A program made the position numbers and the translations under genes. From Effrenium voratum (Eukaryota > Sar > Dinophyceae > Suessiales > Symbiodiniaceae), in the NCBI GenBank assembly GCA_963377175.1, contig CAUJNA010001602.1:403501-467500 (forward strand): a stretch of 64,000 nt of DNA, read 5' to 3'. The notes below the pieces were generated by a model. That model saw only the letters and a program-made list of their open reading frames with translations. It was not told the origin of the DNA and did no database searches. Shown piece after piece: positions 33,909 to 47,025 of the stretch. The first letter of the stretch is position 1. The number at the start of each line of letters is the position of its first letter.

Positions 33909-36002
33909 AGCAACCCAGATTGGTGCCCATTTGGAGTGACGATTAATTCAGATTGCAAGTTTTGGCTGATCCCGACACAAAATCAAGATGATAAGACTTG
34001 TGTTTCTTGAGCGGCGCTCAAAAATTGCTGTTGTTTCCCAAACAATATTTTGGAAGCTGCACATGACGGGTTGGCTTCAGCAGGGCATGGCAGCTGGTAA
34101 ATGCCTGTTGTCCTACATCCCTTGCTGCAGAGAAGTAACACGCAAGTCGATCGCCTTCAACCTGGCTGGCGTTTCAGGTAGGCTTTCGGCGGAAAGTCCC
34201 AGACAATCAGATAGAATACAAATGTTGAGATTGAGTGTTGAACCAAAAAGGCAAAGTGTTGAGATGTTGATGTTTGCTTTTTTGAAAAGACATACAACAT
34301 TTAGATTTTAATACTGGGTTTTGATTGTGACTCAGATGGCCCCACCGGACTTAGAGCATGCAGGGTGGGCGGCCGCTTCAGGGCTTGCAGGGTCCTTACC
34401 GACAGATGTTGCTGCAAAGAGCTCAGGATGGAAGGTATCGTAACCTCATTGAAGGAAACCCTTACCTCCAGGCTTGTGCACAATCTGTCCCTGATTCAGG
34501 CCGGAGTGTGCAGGATTTGATCCCGCAGCGTGTGCAGGATTTGATCCCGCAGCATTTTGTTGACAGCTAGGTATACTGTTTATGTGTTGTTTGGTGATCC
34601 ATTTGTTCCCACTGGCTGAGCGGCAGTGTGATTGGCACCCCTTTCGTCTTGTGAGGATGCCCGGTGTGATCTTTTCATGTCCATCTGTCTTCGAGAGTCG
34701 TTGCCCTTCAATAAAGGCCGACTCTCTTTTTGCTCGGCGTTATCGACCTAATGCTCAAAATCACCACTTTGTTGAACAGTGTAGTGTTTGGCATTTCTAT
34801 TGGTCATGTCTAATCCAAAGTGTTGGCTTCCCAGCTGTGCACAAATTCTCCAGGCTGAAAGGGACCTGTTTGCACCTTTCCACACGCTTGAGCCAAACGT
34901 GGGCTAGACATCCACAAAATTTTCCGCCGCGAAAACCCCCGCGGCTTGGACGCGGAGAGGCCGATGATGTACCACACGCTGGGTGGCTCCGGCCACTGCC
35001 AGGAGCATGAGGCCCGACCCTGCGGCTTGGGGGATCTGTTCGTCGAATGGATTCAGTCGAATTGCTCGCGGATGAACATCTGATGAGCTGATTCTGAGGA
35101 TACCCTGTTAAAACCATGTACAAAGGGTTCCTTGGAACCCCCTCGCTGATACCCCTGGGTAAAGCATTGTTTGGGGATGGTGATAGGAGATGATTGGCTT
35201 CGGCAAGGGCGACTCTTGTCCGGCGGGACACCTGCCTTCATTAAGAATTAACACGTCTGATGCCAACAAAGAGTGCAGCGCCTGAAACCCATTTGGAGGA
35301 ATTCATCCCACACAGCTAGATCAGCTCATGATCATCCAGGAAAAGCAAGCAAACCGGTAGCTTCATGGGCGTCATAAATCAGCAATGCTCTCAATTTCAC
35401 CAACATCAAGACACCTTCGACGGCGCGTTGTTCATACTCTGTTCACGATGTGGAGCAAACATGTCCGACTGCAAGAAGATGAAGGCTTCGCAAGTTCCCC
35501 AGACACACAAGTGCTATCCTTGTCATTTGGTGCTGTGTGTTCTTCGTGTTTGCGAGCTAGTGAAGCGCGCTGGACTCACCTTTCGGAAGACCAGCTTGTC
35601 ATTTTGGAGATGCGCTCCAAGCTCTGAGTGCTCAGCTCTTCTCATGGTTTGCAGTTTGTGCTGAGGGTGCTGAGCATCTCAGGCATCGAGCAGGGCGTGA
35701 CATGTCGGATGATGCTTCTCCGCTTTGCGCGCTGTCAGCGAATAGAGTCGTACAGGACAGGCCAAGCCTTCAGCGCTGGGAGGCCGCAGCCTTCAGCTCT
35801 CCAGCGTTCCCAGCTTTCCATACCCCTCCAGCCCCGGCTCTCGGCTCCACGACCGGCAGTCCAGATCTCTAAGGCGCAGAAGGTACAATGGTAGGTTCTT
35901 TCCACTACCCATGCACCAATGGAAGATGTGTTCCCTTACCCTGGATTCTTTCAAGCGTTGCATGTGCCTGGCGCTAGTTTTTCATGAGTACGGAACCGCC
36001 AG
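33909..36002. other. No supported gene; one coding-like patch
   Basis: At about 34937-35083 a GC-rich frame reads RGLDAERPMMYHTLGGSGHC, then PCGLGDLFVEWIQSNC and a stop. At 35760-35880 a frame ends at an AG|GTACAAT donor-like site. Neither can be linked to a gene. Confidence 0.3.
34504..34556. repeat. Tandem pair of a 24-bp unit
   Basis: GTGTGCAGGATTTGATCCCG occurs twice in direct succession, each followed by CAGC, without differences. Confidence 0.6.
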
Positions 36003-36122
36003 GGCCGCATGCGCCAGCCGACGCCGCGGAATCTCTCGCCCGGGCCGGGCCATTACTTCAAGGCGCGAGCCGGGTCGCGGGTGCTCGGGCAGCAATTTCT
36101 TCGGACAGTTGACTCCCTGTAA
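36003..36122 (+). CDS. Candidate terminal exon with a PGPGHY (sperm-tail PG-rich) motif
   Basis: After an AG acceptor (ACCGCCAG) the frame reads GRMRQPTPRNLSPGPGHYF, KARAGSRVLGQQFLRTVDSL and stop. Pro-Gly-Pro-Gly-x-Tyr is the signature of STPGR/SHIPPO repeats in flagellar axoneme-associated proteins, which would be plausible in a flagellated alga. Only one repeat is visible and upstream exons are not identified, so the call is tentative. Confidence 0.28.
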   Translation, partial: GRMRQPTPRNLSPGPGHYFKARAGSRVLGQQFLRTVDSL

Positions 36123-37814
36123 TAACTGAAAATTGGGCAGGAGAATGTTCCGAATTCGGACACCCAGGCTCATGAAGCAAATTGAAGCAAGTGGGCAGGG
36201 GTCTACAGAGCCTGATTGCTGGGCCTTTTCCAGATCCCAGGGTATCAAGGCAAATTCTAGGATGCCATGTTACCACTGCAAGACCAGACATGGTTTCTGT
36301 GGCTTAACTGATGCATTTCTGTTCGTTCTACTGTTGCAATAGCAAGCAAGGGCAGTTGTTTGGAAAGAGAGGTAGCCCGGATCGATCCAGAATGGAGGAC
36401 AGCAAAAAAGCTCTTCATTGTTCATTGAGGCTGTTGGCTGACAAGCGAGGGAACCGAGCAGGGGCAACTGATCTTTCGCTAGGGTTCGGACCCCATTTCA
36501 GTCTTAAGAGCCCTCGAGAAGTTCATCTTGCCACTTCGCTTTTTCGGATTGCTCGACGCCGATATTTCTTGTAGCGTTCGTTCCATGCTTTGCGGGCCAC
36601 TGTTTCCAGGTTTCGCTGAAATCCTTGCCACTTCCCAGCCAGATGAAGCTAGCTTTGGCCTTGTTTTTGCTACAGTGGTGATTTTGATCGAGCACCCGTC
36701 ACATGAATTCCCCTCCCCCCACTGTGGCAACCTTTGCGCAGATCCTTCCTCAAACACATTAGACAGAAGGACCCTTCAAGGAGTCAAGTGAGCTTCAGCA
36801 AGCAAGCCTGCAAGCAAGCCTGCAAGCAAGCCTGCAAGCAAGTGCCCAAGCCGCAGGACAGCGACTGCGGAGTGTCCATCTTTTCGGACTACGGGCGACC
36901 CCAAGGGCGCCAAGTAGTCTGATGCCAACAGAAGTCGGCTCACGGAACTCCAAGTTACGGACAGAAGCCACGAAAAGAACGGAGCTCTTCCCAGCACCAC
37001 CCAAACACCCATGTGGAAAATACCAAGTGCTGTCCTGGTGGAGGGGTGCTGGTCTAGTTAAAACAGACTTTGTGGTGGTATCTAGTATCCATGTTGATGC
37101 TGGCATCAGTGGAGCGTCACAGCATGCATGTTGAACTTTCAAGTCTTGGGTGTGGGGAGTCTCGCTGTCTTACCTGTGGATAGAGAGCGCCACATCTCCA
37201 AAGCCGACTTGCCTGTGGCATCCGCGTCGGCCGCGGGAATCGGACCTACTGAGCAAAAACGCACAAGGAGTAGGTAACACTGTGGGTGTTGGAGCCATCA
37301 GGAGGCCGGGAAAGGCAAAGATGTACCAAGATTGCTTAATAAATCCGCCATTGGTTTCTTGCAACAGCAGTTCACCAATGCTGTAAGGCCCTAATCGACA
37401 GTGGATGAATATGCCCTGAGCGTATGACCGCATGACTTTGGCTTTCAACGAGGCCTGAATGGTAGCCTTACATTCGCAGACCAGATAGAGTGAATAATGC
37501 TGCTTAGAAGGGCCAGCCATATTCATCAACAAGAGGCACACCGTTGCTCGTACATGCAGACGAATACCAACACCTATATGTACGATTTAAGGGTTGGTCA
37601 AGTGTCAGCCTAGTATATGTTATTTGGTATTTATGTTCATGGCAGTTCATATACCTCAATGGACGATTAGCGGCCGCTCGCTTGTTGCGCACCGCAGCAT
37701 GTCTCACCGGGATCAAGAGGTTGGCAGCCGCTGGAAATTGGCAAGAGAGGAGTTCAGCGGTCGCTGTTCCATCAATCGGGCACAGTTTGTTTGAATTGGC
37801 AACTTAAACGTAGT
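36123..37814. other. No supported gene
   Basis: Apart from the 12-bp repeat nothing of note; a short coding-like patch at 36858-36920 (DSDCGVSIFSDYGRPQG) has no partner. Confidence 0.35.
36800..36842. repeat. 12-bp minisatellite CCTGCAAGCAAG
   Basis: Three to four perfect units. Confidence 0.75.
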
Positions 37815-37926
37815 CTAGGTCCCCCAGTAGTGCCCTTTTACCCTCTTTTGGGGGAGGGTTGCCCCTACTAAAATAGACTACAGAAAAAGGGTACCCTTAT
37901 TCTAACCTCTCTACTGGAGGACCTAG
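37815..37926. mobile_element. MITE copy 1 (112 bp)
   Basis: Terminal inverted repeats CTAGGTCCCCCAGTAG and, at the right end, CTACTGGAGGACCTAG (15 of 16 positions pair). Flanked by the direct repeat TAGT at 37811-37814 and 37927-37930. No coding capacity. It is the best-preserved copy in the window and lies between genes. Confidence 0.88.
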
Positions 37927-37930
37927 TAGT

Positions 37931-40385
37931 GTACGCTGTGTGTAGTCATGAACATTCTTGCATATTGCATGAACCTTCAGTGGTGCTGTCGGATGCCACC
38001 AGTCACATCCGCGCGGAGAGATATACCGATATGCCTCCGATGTAGAGCCCCGCGGAAACTCGGGGTGATTGACAGCGTGTCTTTCCGCAGCGAATGCACG
38101 AAGAAAGCACAGCGGGGGGAGTGGCTTCTCCGTTGCAACCTGGTTGCGCGAAGCTTCGGATGGAGAAAGCGTCGATAATTTCTAACGCGCCATGGGCTGA
38201 GCATAACGAGGCAGACGCAAGCCAGGAGAAGCCCAGGCCCGTGATGTGTTCTTAGCTCTCGCCATATTTTCCTTATGAAGGTAGACGTTTCGTGGAAAGC
38301 TCCCTGACTCGGCTATGCAACAAACCCTGAGAATGAGACTCTCCGCAACAATTGGTGAACTGGGACAGTGGGTTCATGATGCCAGGAACAGATCCTTAAT
38401 CGAGAAGTTCCCAAGAGGAACAGGTGTCCGACGTGCGAAGGAAGCCCGTCTTTTGCACAGCATCACACGCATCCAGAGCAAACAGGATCAACTCTGGAAT
38501 CGGCTTGGGACTTGACAGAAGAACCCACTCGTGATTGATCAGTTCTATCAGCTGGATCCTTGACTATTTTTCTATGAGATTGTAATCCGGATTGCTTCAA
38601 AGTTCGCCATAACTCCAGCATACTCCAGCTTGCCAGATTCAACCCGCCCCTTGAGCTCGGAAAGCATGGCCGTGGCTCGATAGAGTTCACAGGGGCTCCT
38701 TTTGAGAGCCATTGACTCATTTTTTGAAGTGAATCCCCAAAATGGAACAGCCCACTTGCAACTGCCACAACCAGGGTGTCAGAGGGTCATGCCAATTGAC
38801 TGCCAAAACGTTGCTAATTTGACAAAAAGTCCGGATCTCAGGCAGCTCGAATATTCAGTGTGTAAGTGAGTAGGGCGACTAATGTTCTGCAAATTCTGAA
38901 GGGTTTGGCCATGCCGTTGAACTTGTTAAGCCAGCTGAATGCGAAGAAGACAGGTTGGGCATGTCCACCAACTGCAGGCAGGTGACAATTCCTAAAGGAA
39001 AGCCCAGTCGAAAGTGAGATACGACGAGCGTCAACCACTGCTGAACACATCAGACTCGAGCACTGAGCAACAGCGCCAGGTCCCGTCACTTCAAATGTGT
39101 TGGGACATGCAACCTGCTGGAAACGTAGCAACTGCCATTGCAGAGTAGCCACTCGTACTGAGGCTGTGCAGTCTTTTTCCGCTGTTGGTCAAGCGGGGCA
39201 TTCCTTGATAAGAGGCTGGCACCCGCCCAACGGGAACTGCACATGCCAACAATGACAAGTTGAGGTTGTTGTTCAAAGCGTCCATGCCTTGGCATTGTGT
39301 GCTCCATGGATGCAGCACAGACAGAGGTACTCGTAACTGGCTTGGCCACTGCACCAGCCACACTGCAAGCAATGTCGCGGGCCAGACACGCCCTGTTTGC
39401 AAAGGCCTGAGGGACAAAGGGCGAGCAAGGGAACTGGTTGTTAGGTTAGCTACAACTTTCCAGCATCATGCTATGAAGCTCACTCAAGGCAAGAGTGACC
39501 TTGGGCAATCCAGCTTAAAGTTGCTGTGAAGCGGTGGGATAAAAAACAATCCGTTCAAAACACGAGCATAGACCTCCTGGCAAGCGGTTGGTGAACTATC
39601 ATAGTTCCCCAATGCTTAGCAGGGAGCTCCTACTGGCCATGTCTTCGGGTAGGTCAAGCCCAACATGCCAAATCTGTTAACTGATGTGTGGGAACTGCAA
39701 CGGAAGAGCCGTGTATGGAGGAATGTCGGCATCTCAGTCAATGAGACTAGTCATGAACGTGTCTTCCACCCTTCATCACCGTTTCGACAAGGACAGGCAA
39801 CCAATACCATCTCCCATGCAGTGGAATTGACCACACTTTTCATAGTCTTCTCCAGACCTGTGGTCTTATTCATGAGTTTGACATCATCCAGGATACGTTC
39901 TCACCCATGAACACTGAAATGGCAGGCACAGCTCCAGACTGGGTTTGCCAAGCAGAAAGTGCTTGTCAGATTGTCGAGCAATTACGCCTCTTTGCATGCG
40001 CTGGACAAGTCAAATCCATGGGCATAAGCATGGACTGCATGAGACAAATGTGTATCCGCTTCGCGCCGATCCATGCGGCCGATTTAGATTTTTCAACCGA
40101 GTGTCTCGGGCGACTCCTCCCGCGACTTGGCTGCTCTTAGCTGGATTCTGAACCTTGTAGCTTTTTGGGAATATGTGAATATATATATATATATATATTG
40201 CCTCGGGATCGATGGAAATCAAAAAAGAGCTCAAACTGGTTTGCACCAGTTGTGTCCTTTTTATGTTGTTTTGGTGAACAGATGGCCCTTGACATGGTTG
40301 TTTCATAACCTCCCAAGGTTTCAGAACGCCATCGATTTTCCCAAGAAACCACGACCCATGGTTTGCCGCGTGGGCCTAAGGCGAG
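37931..40385. other. No supported gene
   Basis: Several open frames on the minus strand between 38838 and 39417 have no recognisable motif. An AT dinucleotide run lies at 40177-40198. Confidence 0.35.
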
Positions 40386-43300
40386 ATGCTTCGTCGGCTG
40401 CCGTCTTCCCGCGTTTGGCAATGGGGTGCCTTCGCATCCAAGGCCCCGCGCCAGGCGCCGAGACTTGCGAGCCGCGTTCCGGAGGTCCAGGCGGCGCCGC
40501 ATGAAGCTCGGCGGCTGGAGACGTGTGTCCTTGAGCGGTGGAACATGGGGTAGTTCTGAAAACGGGGACGTGCACATCTGGTTAGAGTCTGGGAGATACT
40601 ACACACACACACACCGACACACACACACACACAAAACCTGCTTGGTTTGGGACTGGCTGCTGAGTGAAGATGGTTGGCTGGAATGGATGGTCGGTGGGCA
40701 AGCATAGGGATAGGGGCAGAGAGCACATTGGGGCAGGTGAGGGGCTAGCAATTTGCTGAGCAGGCTGAAGGCTGGGCACCGTGGTGGTTGTTCTCTTTAC
40801 TTTTTAGTTTGGCCCATGTGCTGCTGCTTGCTCAGGAGAACATGCGCGCCTTTGCCGTACAGAGGAGATGGAACAGCTCCCCACCACTTTCGGGAGGTTG
40901 CCTCGAGAAGTACGGGGAGCTGAAGACCAAGGGAGAGATCCAAGAGGACCCCAGGCAGGAGGTGTGCATGAAGATGCTGGATGACTTAGCCAAGCAGCTG
41001 GAGGGCTACTCCCCAAAGATGACCCGGGCTCCCAAGGCCGCTCCACCCAAGGCATCCTCCGGTGGGCTTTTCGGTGGTCTCTTTGGAGGGAGCAAACCCA
41101 GCACGCCCAAACCACAGGCAGACGCCCCTGCAATCCTTCAGCCTGTGCCGGGCCAGAAGGGGCTCTACCTCTGGGGCGGCACCGGAACTGGCAAGACCTT
41201 CATGATGAACATGTTCTACGACAAGGTCAAGGTTTCCGGCAAGAAGAGGATTCACTTCCACGAGTGGATGATTGATGTGCATTCAAGACTGCATAAAAAG
41301 CAGAAGGGCAGCAGCTCAAACACCAACAGCACGGCAGATGACTTGGTGGAGCAGGTTGCCGCGGACATGATCAAGGAGGCGTGGCTACTGTGCTTCGACG
41401 AGTTCCAAGTCACCCACATCAGCGATGCCATCATCATGAAGCGCATCTTCTCTGTGCTCTTCGAGCTTGGGGCCGTGGTAGTGGCCACTTCCAATCGTCC
41501 GCCAAAAGACTTGTATCTCAATGGATCTTCAGATGTCCAGATGGCAACCTGTTGGTTTTCTTCCGCTTTTAGTTTACTTTCGGCCGTTTGAAAAAGTCAG
41601 CCAAAGTTTGTCAGAATACTGTGAATGGACAAACTCCTGCACCATTTGGGATGGATGACGCCCCATGTCTACTCGAATACACCGTAAACCCACCAACTGG
41701 TACGAACTGGATGTTGTCCATCAGTAGTTTGGTCGCGTGTTTTGGGGGGGTGGGGGGTGGGTGGGATGTTGATTTTGGAGCACCTGAAGATAGTGGCTTT
41801 CCTTTTGGTTTCTCTTGAAAACCACAAAACATGGCTCACAATCAAAAAGGACACCATGTTTTCGTTTCGGCCCGGCTTGAGGACTCAACCGGCCCTTGTT
41901 CACGCCCTTCATTCCCATGCTTGAGGCCTTTTGCCAGGTGCATGACATTGGGGCAGAGGTGGACTACCGGATGTGCTTCTGGAATCAGTGAAGGAGTCCG
42001 TCGTTTTTGCCGTTTTTGTTCTTTCTTTTTGTTTGGGCGGGTAGTTGTTGATTCCTCGTGTTTCTATTGGAGTCAATACCCAGAAAACGGTTCGTGTTGG
42101 AACGCCAAACCGGGCATTTGGAGGCTGTCCCTGTCGTTTCTCCCAGCCTAAGGCTCCATCAGGGATGATGAGGATGACAGAGTTTACATCTCACCCAATG
42201 GCCCAGATGAGAAGAAGCTGCTGGAAGCCAAGTTTGCCAAGATCTGCGGCGGCCATGTCCGCTTCGGCGTGCAGGTGGAGACTCAGGGCCGAAGGATTGT
42301 GGTCCCAAGGGTGGCTGAGAACTCGGACGTGGCATGGTTCCACTTCTCGGATCTTTGTGACAAGCCGCTGGGGGCGGCCGACTACTTGGCCCTAGGCCAG
42401 GCCTTTCACACAATTTTCGTCGCGGACATCCCGCGGCTCACCATGCAGGAGCGCGACCAGGTGAGGCGCTTCATCACATTGATCGACACCTTGTACGAGA
42501 GTCACGCCAAGTTGATTTGTGCGGCAGATCTGGACCCCATTTCCCTTTTTCATGTGACGGAGGAGGAGCGCAAGACCTCGGTGGCAGACGAAATTTTTGC
42601 TTGGGACCGCACAGTGAGCCGGCTCATGGAGATGCAGTCGGCCGCCTATTTGAGCGCTGCGAGCAGGGCGTTGAGTGCGGATCAATTCCTTGGGCAGTAC
42701 AAGCTGAAGAGCTTGTCGGACCAGGACACCGGAGTTGTTTTACCTGCAAATCGCCATCAACCCCAGAAGATTTCGAGGCAAGAAAAGCAGATTTGGAGCA
42801 CTAGCCCGCTGGCCATTCCCACTAATTGGGAAACTGGCAAAGTGTCGTTCCATCTTGGAAAGGGGGCCTGTTGTCTCTTTCAAAAAGACCTGACCCTCAA
42901 AGAAACAAAGTTGACAAGGGGACCCTCAGACTTTGATTGAACATGTCCTCTTCAGCCTTCAGGGGGGAAGTGTTTGCTTGACAAGATTTAGGTTCGGTCA
43001 ATGTTGCAGGATGTTGCGATGTTGCAGGTAGGCTGTAGTCCATTGAGCGACACGTGAACTCTGTAAATGACCAGGGATGTTCATGGGATTTATCCACGTC
43101 GGAGGGTACGAGTAGCACATGTGACCCGTGTTTGCACGGGCGTCTGGAGGACTTCAAAGATTTGTGGCGGCGCTATGATCAGGATGACAACGGCGTCCTG
43201 GATATGGAGGACAGTCGAAACGCTCTCTGGAGGTGGTCCGGGTGCAATATGAGTGGTGTCCTTTCTCAACCAACATGCTGTAACTTTTATGTATACATGT

Positions 43301-46300
43301 GTATGTATATATATATATGTATGTGTGGCAGGGCCAGGGACCTGTTGGAAACATTTGCCAGTTCAGCTCTTGCTCCTCATCAGACTGCTTTTGACGAGGC
43401 CTGCATGCCTCTTCAACTCAAAGGGGTCTTGGGAGCCTTTCAAGTATTCAACATTTACAACAGAACCACAGCATGCGCGATTCTTGATTCGAATGCGCTA
43501 CGCATGCGGCCTACCAAATGAAGGCCAGCGCTTTGCTTAGCTTGGACAACTTGGCCACTTCGCTCATCTCTTCGCTGCTGGAGCGGTTTGTCCTCATCAC
43601 TCATCCATTCCCAACCCCATCTAGAAGACCAAGCAACTTTTAACAGATGAAGACGGGTTTGGCTACTCTCCTTCCTCTTCCCTCACCCTTTCATGGAAGT
43701 AGATACTAGATGGAAAGGGATGAGGAAGGGCCATCTCTTTCTCTCGTGTACCCACTCTCTCCGTTCGTTTATGCGACTCCAAGAGCTGACAGGCGGTGGA
43801 GAGAGGAATGTGAGAGAAGAGGCCCATCGCCTGCAGACGGTTGCAATTGATAGATGCCGACGGGAGAAAGAAGTGAGCGGGTGAGGGACTCATCCACCAT
43901 TTTATCTATCACTTCCTTCTCCGCTCTTCACCATCTTCTCTTAGGATCGGGTTTGTGCCCCTCTTTTCCTTTTTTACCTCTCGCCTCATCATTGTCTGAC
44001 ATGTTTTGATGGGTGACGGGAGAGAGGAAGGAAAAGAGACGGAGGATGGGGTTGGGTCTCTTCGCTCGTGCTCGCTCCCCCCCCCCTGCATCTCTCGTTC
44101 GTCCCTCACCTCCAAACCATTCCTACGGGAGGAGATAGGACGAAGGAAGGAGAAGGCGGGGGATGGAAGGTTGGCTCTTCTCCCTCTCTCATTTATCTCT
44201 CTGTACTTCCAGAAATGTCCAGGCACTGAAGATTATTAGCCCTGGATGGGTTTTCAGGTGTTTGTGTGTCTTTTCTAGGGGACCCCCCAAAGATGGTGGC
44301 TTTCCTCTTGGTTTTCCAATACCACCCCCAAACCCTCAAAAGGTAGCAAACAACGACAGCCCCATCTGTTTCTGGCCAATGGAAGTGGCAGGCAACTGGT
44401 TTGGTGCGGACAAGCGCCAGGAGTTCCAGATCCTGTTGGGGGACTTGATGGAGCTGCAGGTGGGCCACCGCAACATCTCGGAGGAGCTTTTCCAGGCAGG
44501 AGAAACCAAAAAAAGCCACAGGCAGTGCAGCGAAGGCTGCTGCTTGCGGTAAAAAGCACAAGTTGGTCCGGACTGGGGATCTTTGGGGGTCCTGTTGCCC
44601 AGGCAGGTGGGCGGGCTTGGGACAACATGCCTGGTGAAGCCAGAAACGGCTCCTCGTATCATCCTGTTTTAGATCTCTTTTTGGATCAGGGCCCTTACAA
44701 TATTTAGTTTATTGATGTTGTCTAATGAAGTTTGTCAGTGTTGGAAATGTTTTACAGATGCCTTGTTTTGATAGCAGAGCAAGATTGAACATGACACCCA
44801 ATAGTTGTGCGGTCGGCCTATACGGAGGCCGTCAGCATGGCTGCCAAAAGGGCTGAAAGCACCAGTCTGGTGCATGCCTGATCATTCAACAGATCCCAGC
44901 CTGCACTTCAGTCTGCTTCCTAACTACCCCAAGGAATCCCTAAACTCCGGATTGGTTGATCTTTTCAACCGAGAAACCTTGCAACCTTGGGATATGCAAA
45001 AAATCGCTCCTGGCATTATTCCCTTTGGCGCTCAGAAACTTCTTGCGCAAGCCGTGCGGACCCGTTCAAACAGGCAAGGAAACCCGCAAAGGGCCATAGC
45101 AAGCACATGCAGTAGCAAGCCTCTAATAGTCGAGACCGATTTGTCGTCGGCAAAACAGAGCTTTGGAAAACGAATCAAAGAAGCTTGGCAAGTTATCAGG
45201 TAACCCCCAATTGGTGATTTAACATGGTGGAGTGCGGATTTGAACTTGTAGAGGTTAATTAAATGGGAAACCCCCCCCGAACCCCAACCCCCCCCCCCCC
45301 GAACGTCAAACCAAACCACCATCACATTGCACTCACGTGCTGTTGTTATCGGGATGCTGCATGTGTGTGTGTGTGTGTGTTTGAATAAGAGTGCATTCTG
45401 TTGTCCGTCACCTCACAAAGTCATCTGCATCAGCATTAACAACACGATCTTCAGTATTGACTTCATCATAGGAATCATCAGCAACAACCGCTAAAACAAC
45501 CACCATCACCATAAAGAAACAGCAACAATCAGAACAACAGCCAGCCGCCACCGCCACCGCAGCAACAGCAACAGCAACACAACGACCACAAGCACCACAC
45601 CACAACCATCATGACCACCAGAACCACCAGAACCCCCGCAACACCGACACCCACGACCCACGACAACCCCGACAACGATGACAACCACGACAATCCTAAC
45701 AACAAAAGCCACGGCGGCCACAACTACAGCCATCAACCGCAGCTACCCTCAACCAAGCACAATCCCCAACAACAAACATCGCCACCGCGCGCACCACAGC
45801 CAATCACAACAAATGCACCATACCATAGCCGCCAGTGCCACCACCGCCCACACACCCCCCCTTGCCACACCAAAGCCACTGCCGCCCTGCCACCCAGCAT
45901 TGCGATTGCCGTTAGCATTAGCAATAGCACGAGCAAGAACAGCAAATCTTCAGCTTGTGCTTTTGTAGGTTAGCCCTGGTTGCCGCAGGTTTGTTTGGAG
46001 GACCTCCACAGCCATGGGCAGACGGTGACCTTCCAGGCCGATGGGGGGCTGACTGTTCATGGTTTGCATCCGGCAGCCATTTTGAAGATTATGCGAACAA
46101 GTGAGCCCACAAGAGCATGCCTCACATGGAACGAATCAATGGAGTTGTTGGGCGAGTTTTTTTTGAGGTTTGGAGTATACTAAGTTCTACGTGGTTGCTT
46201 CCGTTTGGCTTTAAGCCGATACGTGCTAAACACGTGCTTGTCTTTGGTGTGACAACCCGCAGGCCCTCAGATGCAGATGACGAGACTTGGACCTTTCGGA

Positions 46301-47025
46301 GTGATTCCCACGCTTGTTTGCAAATGAAAAGTGGACCCACACATTGCAGACCTTCACACCCATGGCACAGAGAACTAGTCCAAGAAGCTGTGTATGTCGT
46401 AAGGGTTATGGATGTTTGGGTTGGTCTCTCTGGCCAGTGCACTTCCACCCTCTAACATGTCACCTGTGCGAGGGCACCTGGAAGATCTATTTCCCCCTGA
46501 AGGGACCCCCTGGTCGAGGACAACATTCCTGCTTGTTCGGTAGGCCATTTTTGTGATGTGTATCAAAGCGTGGTCTGTTGCAACGTTGTAAAACGAAGAG
46601 TTGGAAGCTCAGCTTTTGCTGATTGATCCAGTATATCTTGCTTTCGCGGAGAGGCGGTTGGTTGTTTTGGTGCCCCTTGGACGGTCTTTGGGTTTTCCAA
46701 TTCCGCTTGCCTCAGTTTGCCCTCTCAAACCCATTGGGTCCTCTCTTGCATCGGATGTTAGCGTCTCCCCAAAGTCCACCGGGCCCAAACCGTCCCCGCA
46801 AGCGCGAGCCTGTGAGCCGGCCAGGACTTCCAGAGGTACTTGGGAGACTTCGCCACAATTGAGACAGTGATCCAGGAGCAGCTTGGCAAAAGCACGAGTC
46901 GGCAAGTTGCGCAGTGCGACGTCTTGGGGATATCACCTGGGTTCGGGATTGCAGCTGGCGTCCTTCCGAAAATTCTAATGGCCCTCCCATTTGGAAGATT
47001 CAAGGTGAATCTGATGAATCTGTGA
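40386..47025 (+). CDS. AFG1-like mitochondrial ATPase with C-terminal EF-hand region, copy A
   Basis: Probable AAA+ ATPase of the AFG1/LACE1/ZapE family, which acts in mitochondrial protein quality control. Exons: 40386 to before 40553 (MLRRLPSSRVWQWGAF, Arg-rich targeting-like, donor unresolved), 40863-41523, 41882-41987, 42163-42724, 43150-43209, 44421-44495, 45989-46036 and 46825-47025 (stop). Walker A is GGTGTGKT, Walker B LLCFDEFQ, sensor VVVATSNRPP. The third and fourth exons encode the AFG1 C-terminal part (NRPLFTPFIPMLEAF, FSDLCDKPLGAADYL, IPRLTMQERDQVRRFITL). The next exon gives an EF-hand loop DQDDNGVLDMEE, followed by EFQILLGDLMELQ. The second loop is degenerate (DLHSHGQTVTFQ). Introns start GA, GT, GA, GA, GC and GC. 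The link between the sixth and seventh exons may lack a small exon. Copy B lies 2.6 kb downstream. Confidence 0.88.
45480..45850. repeat. Imperfect CAA/CCA/ACC-rich stretch in an AFG1-A intron
   Basis: Low-complexity C/A-rich sequence (AACAGCAACAGCAACA, ACCACCAGAACCACCAGAAC) between the sixth and seventh exons of copy A; C-runs at about 45270-45300 and TG repeats at 45362-45381 precede it. Confidence 0.7.
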
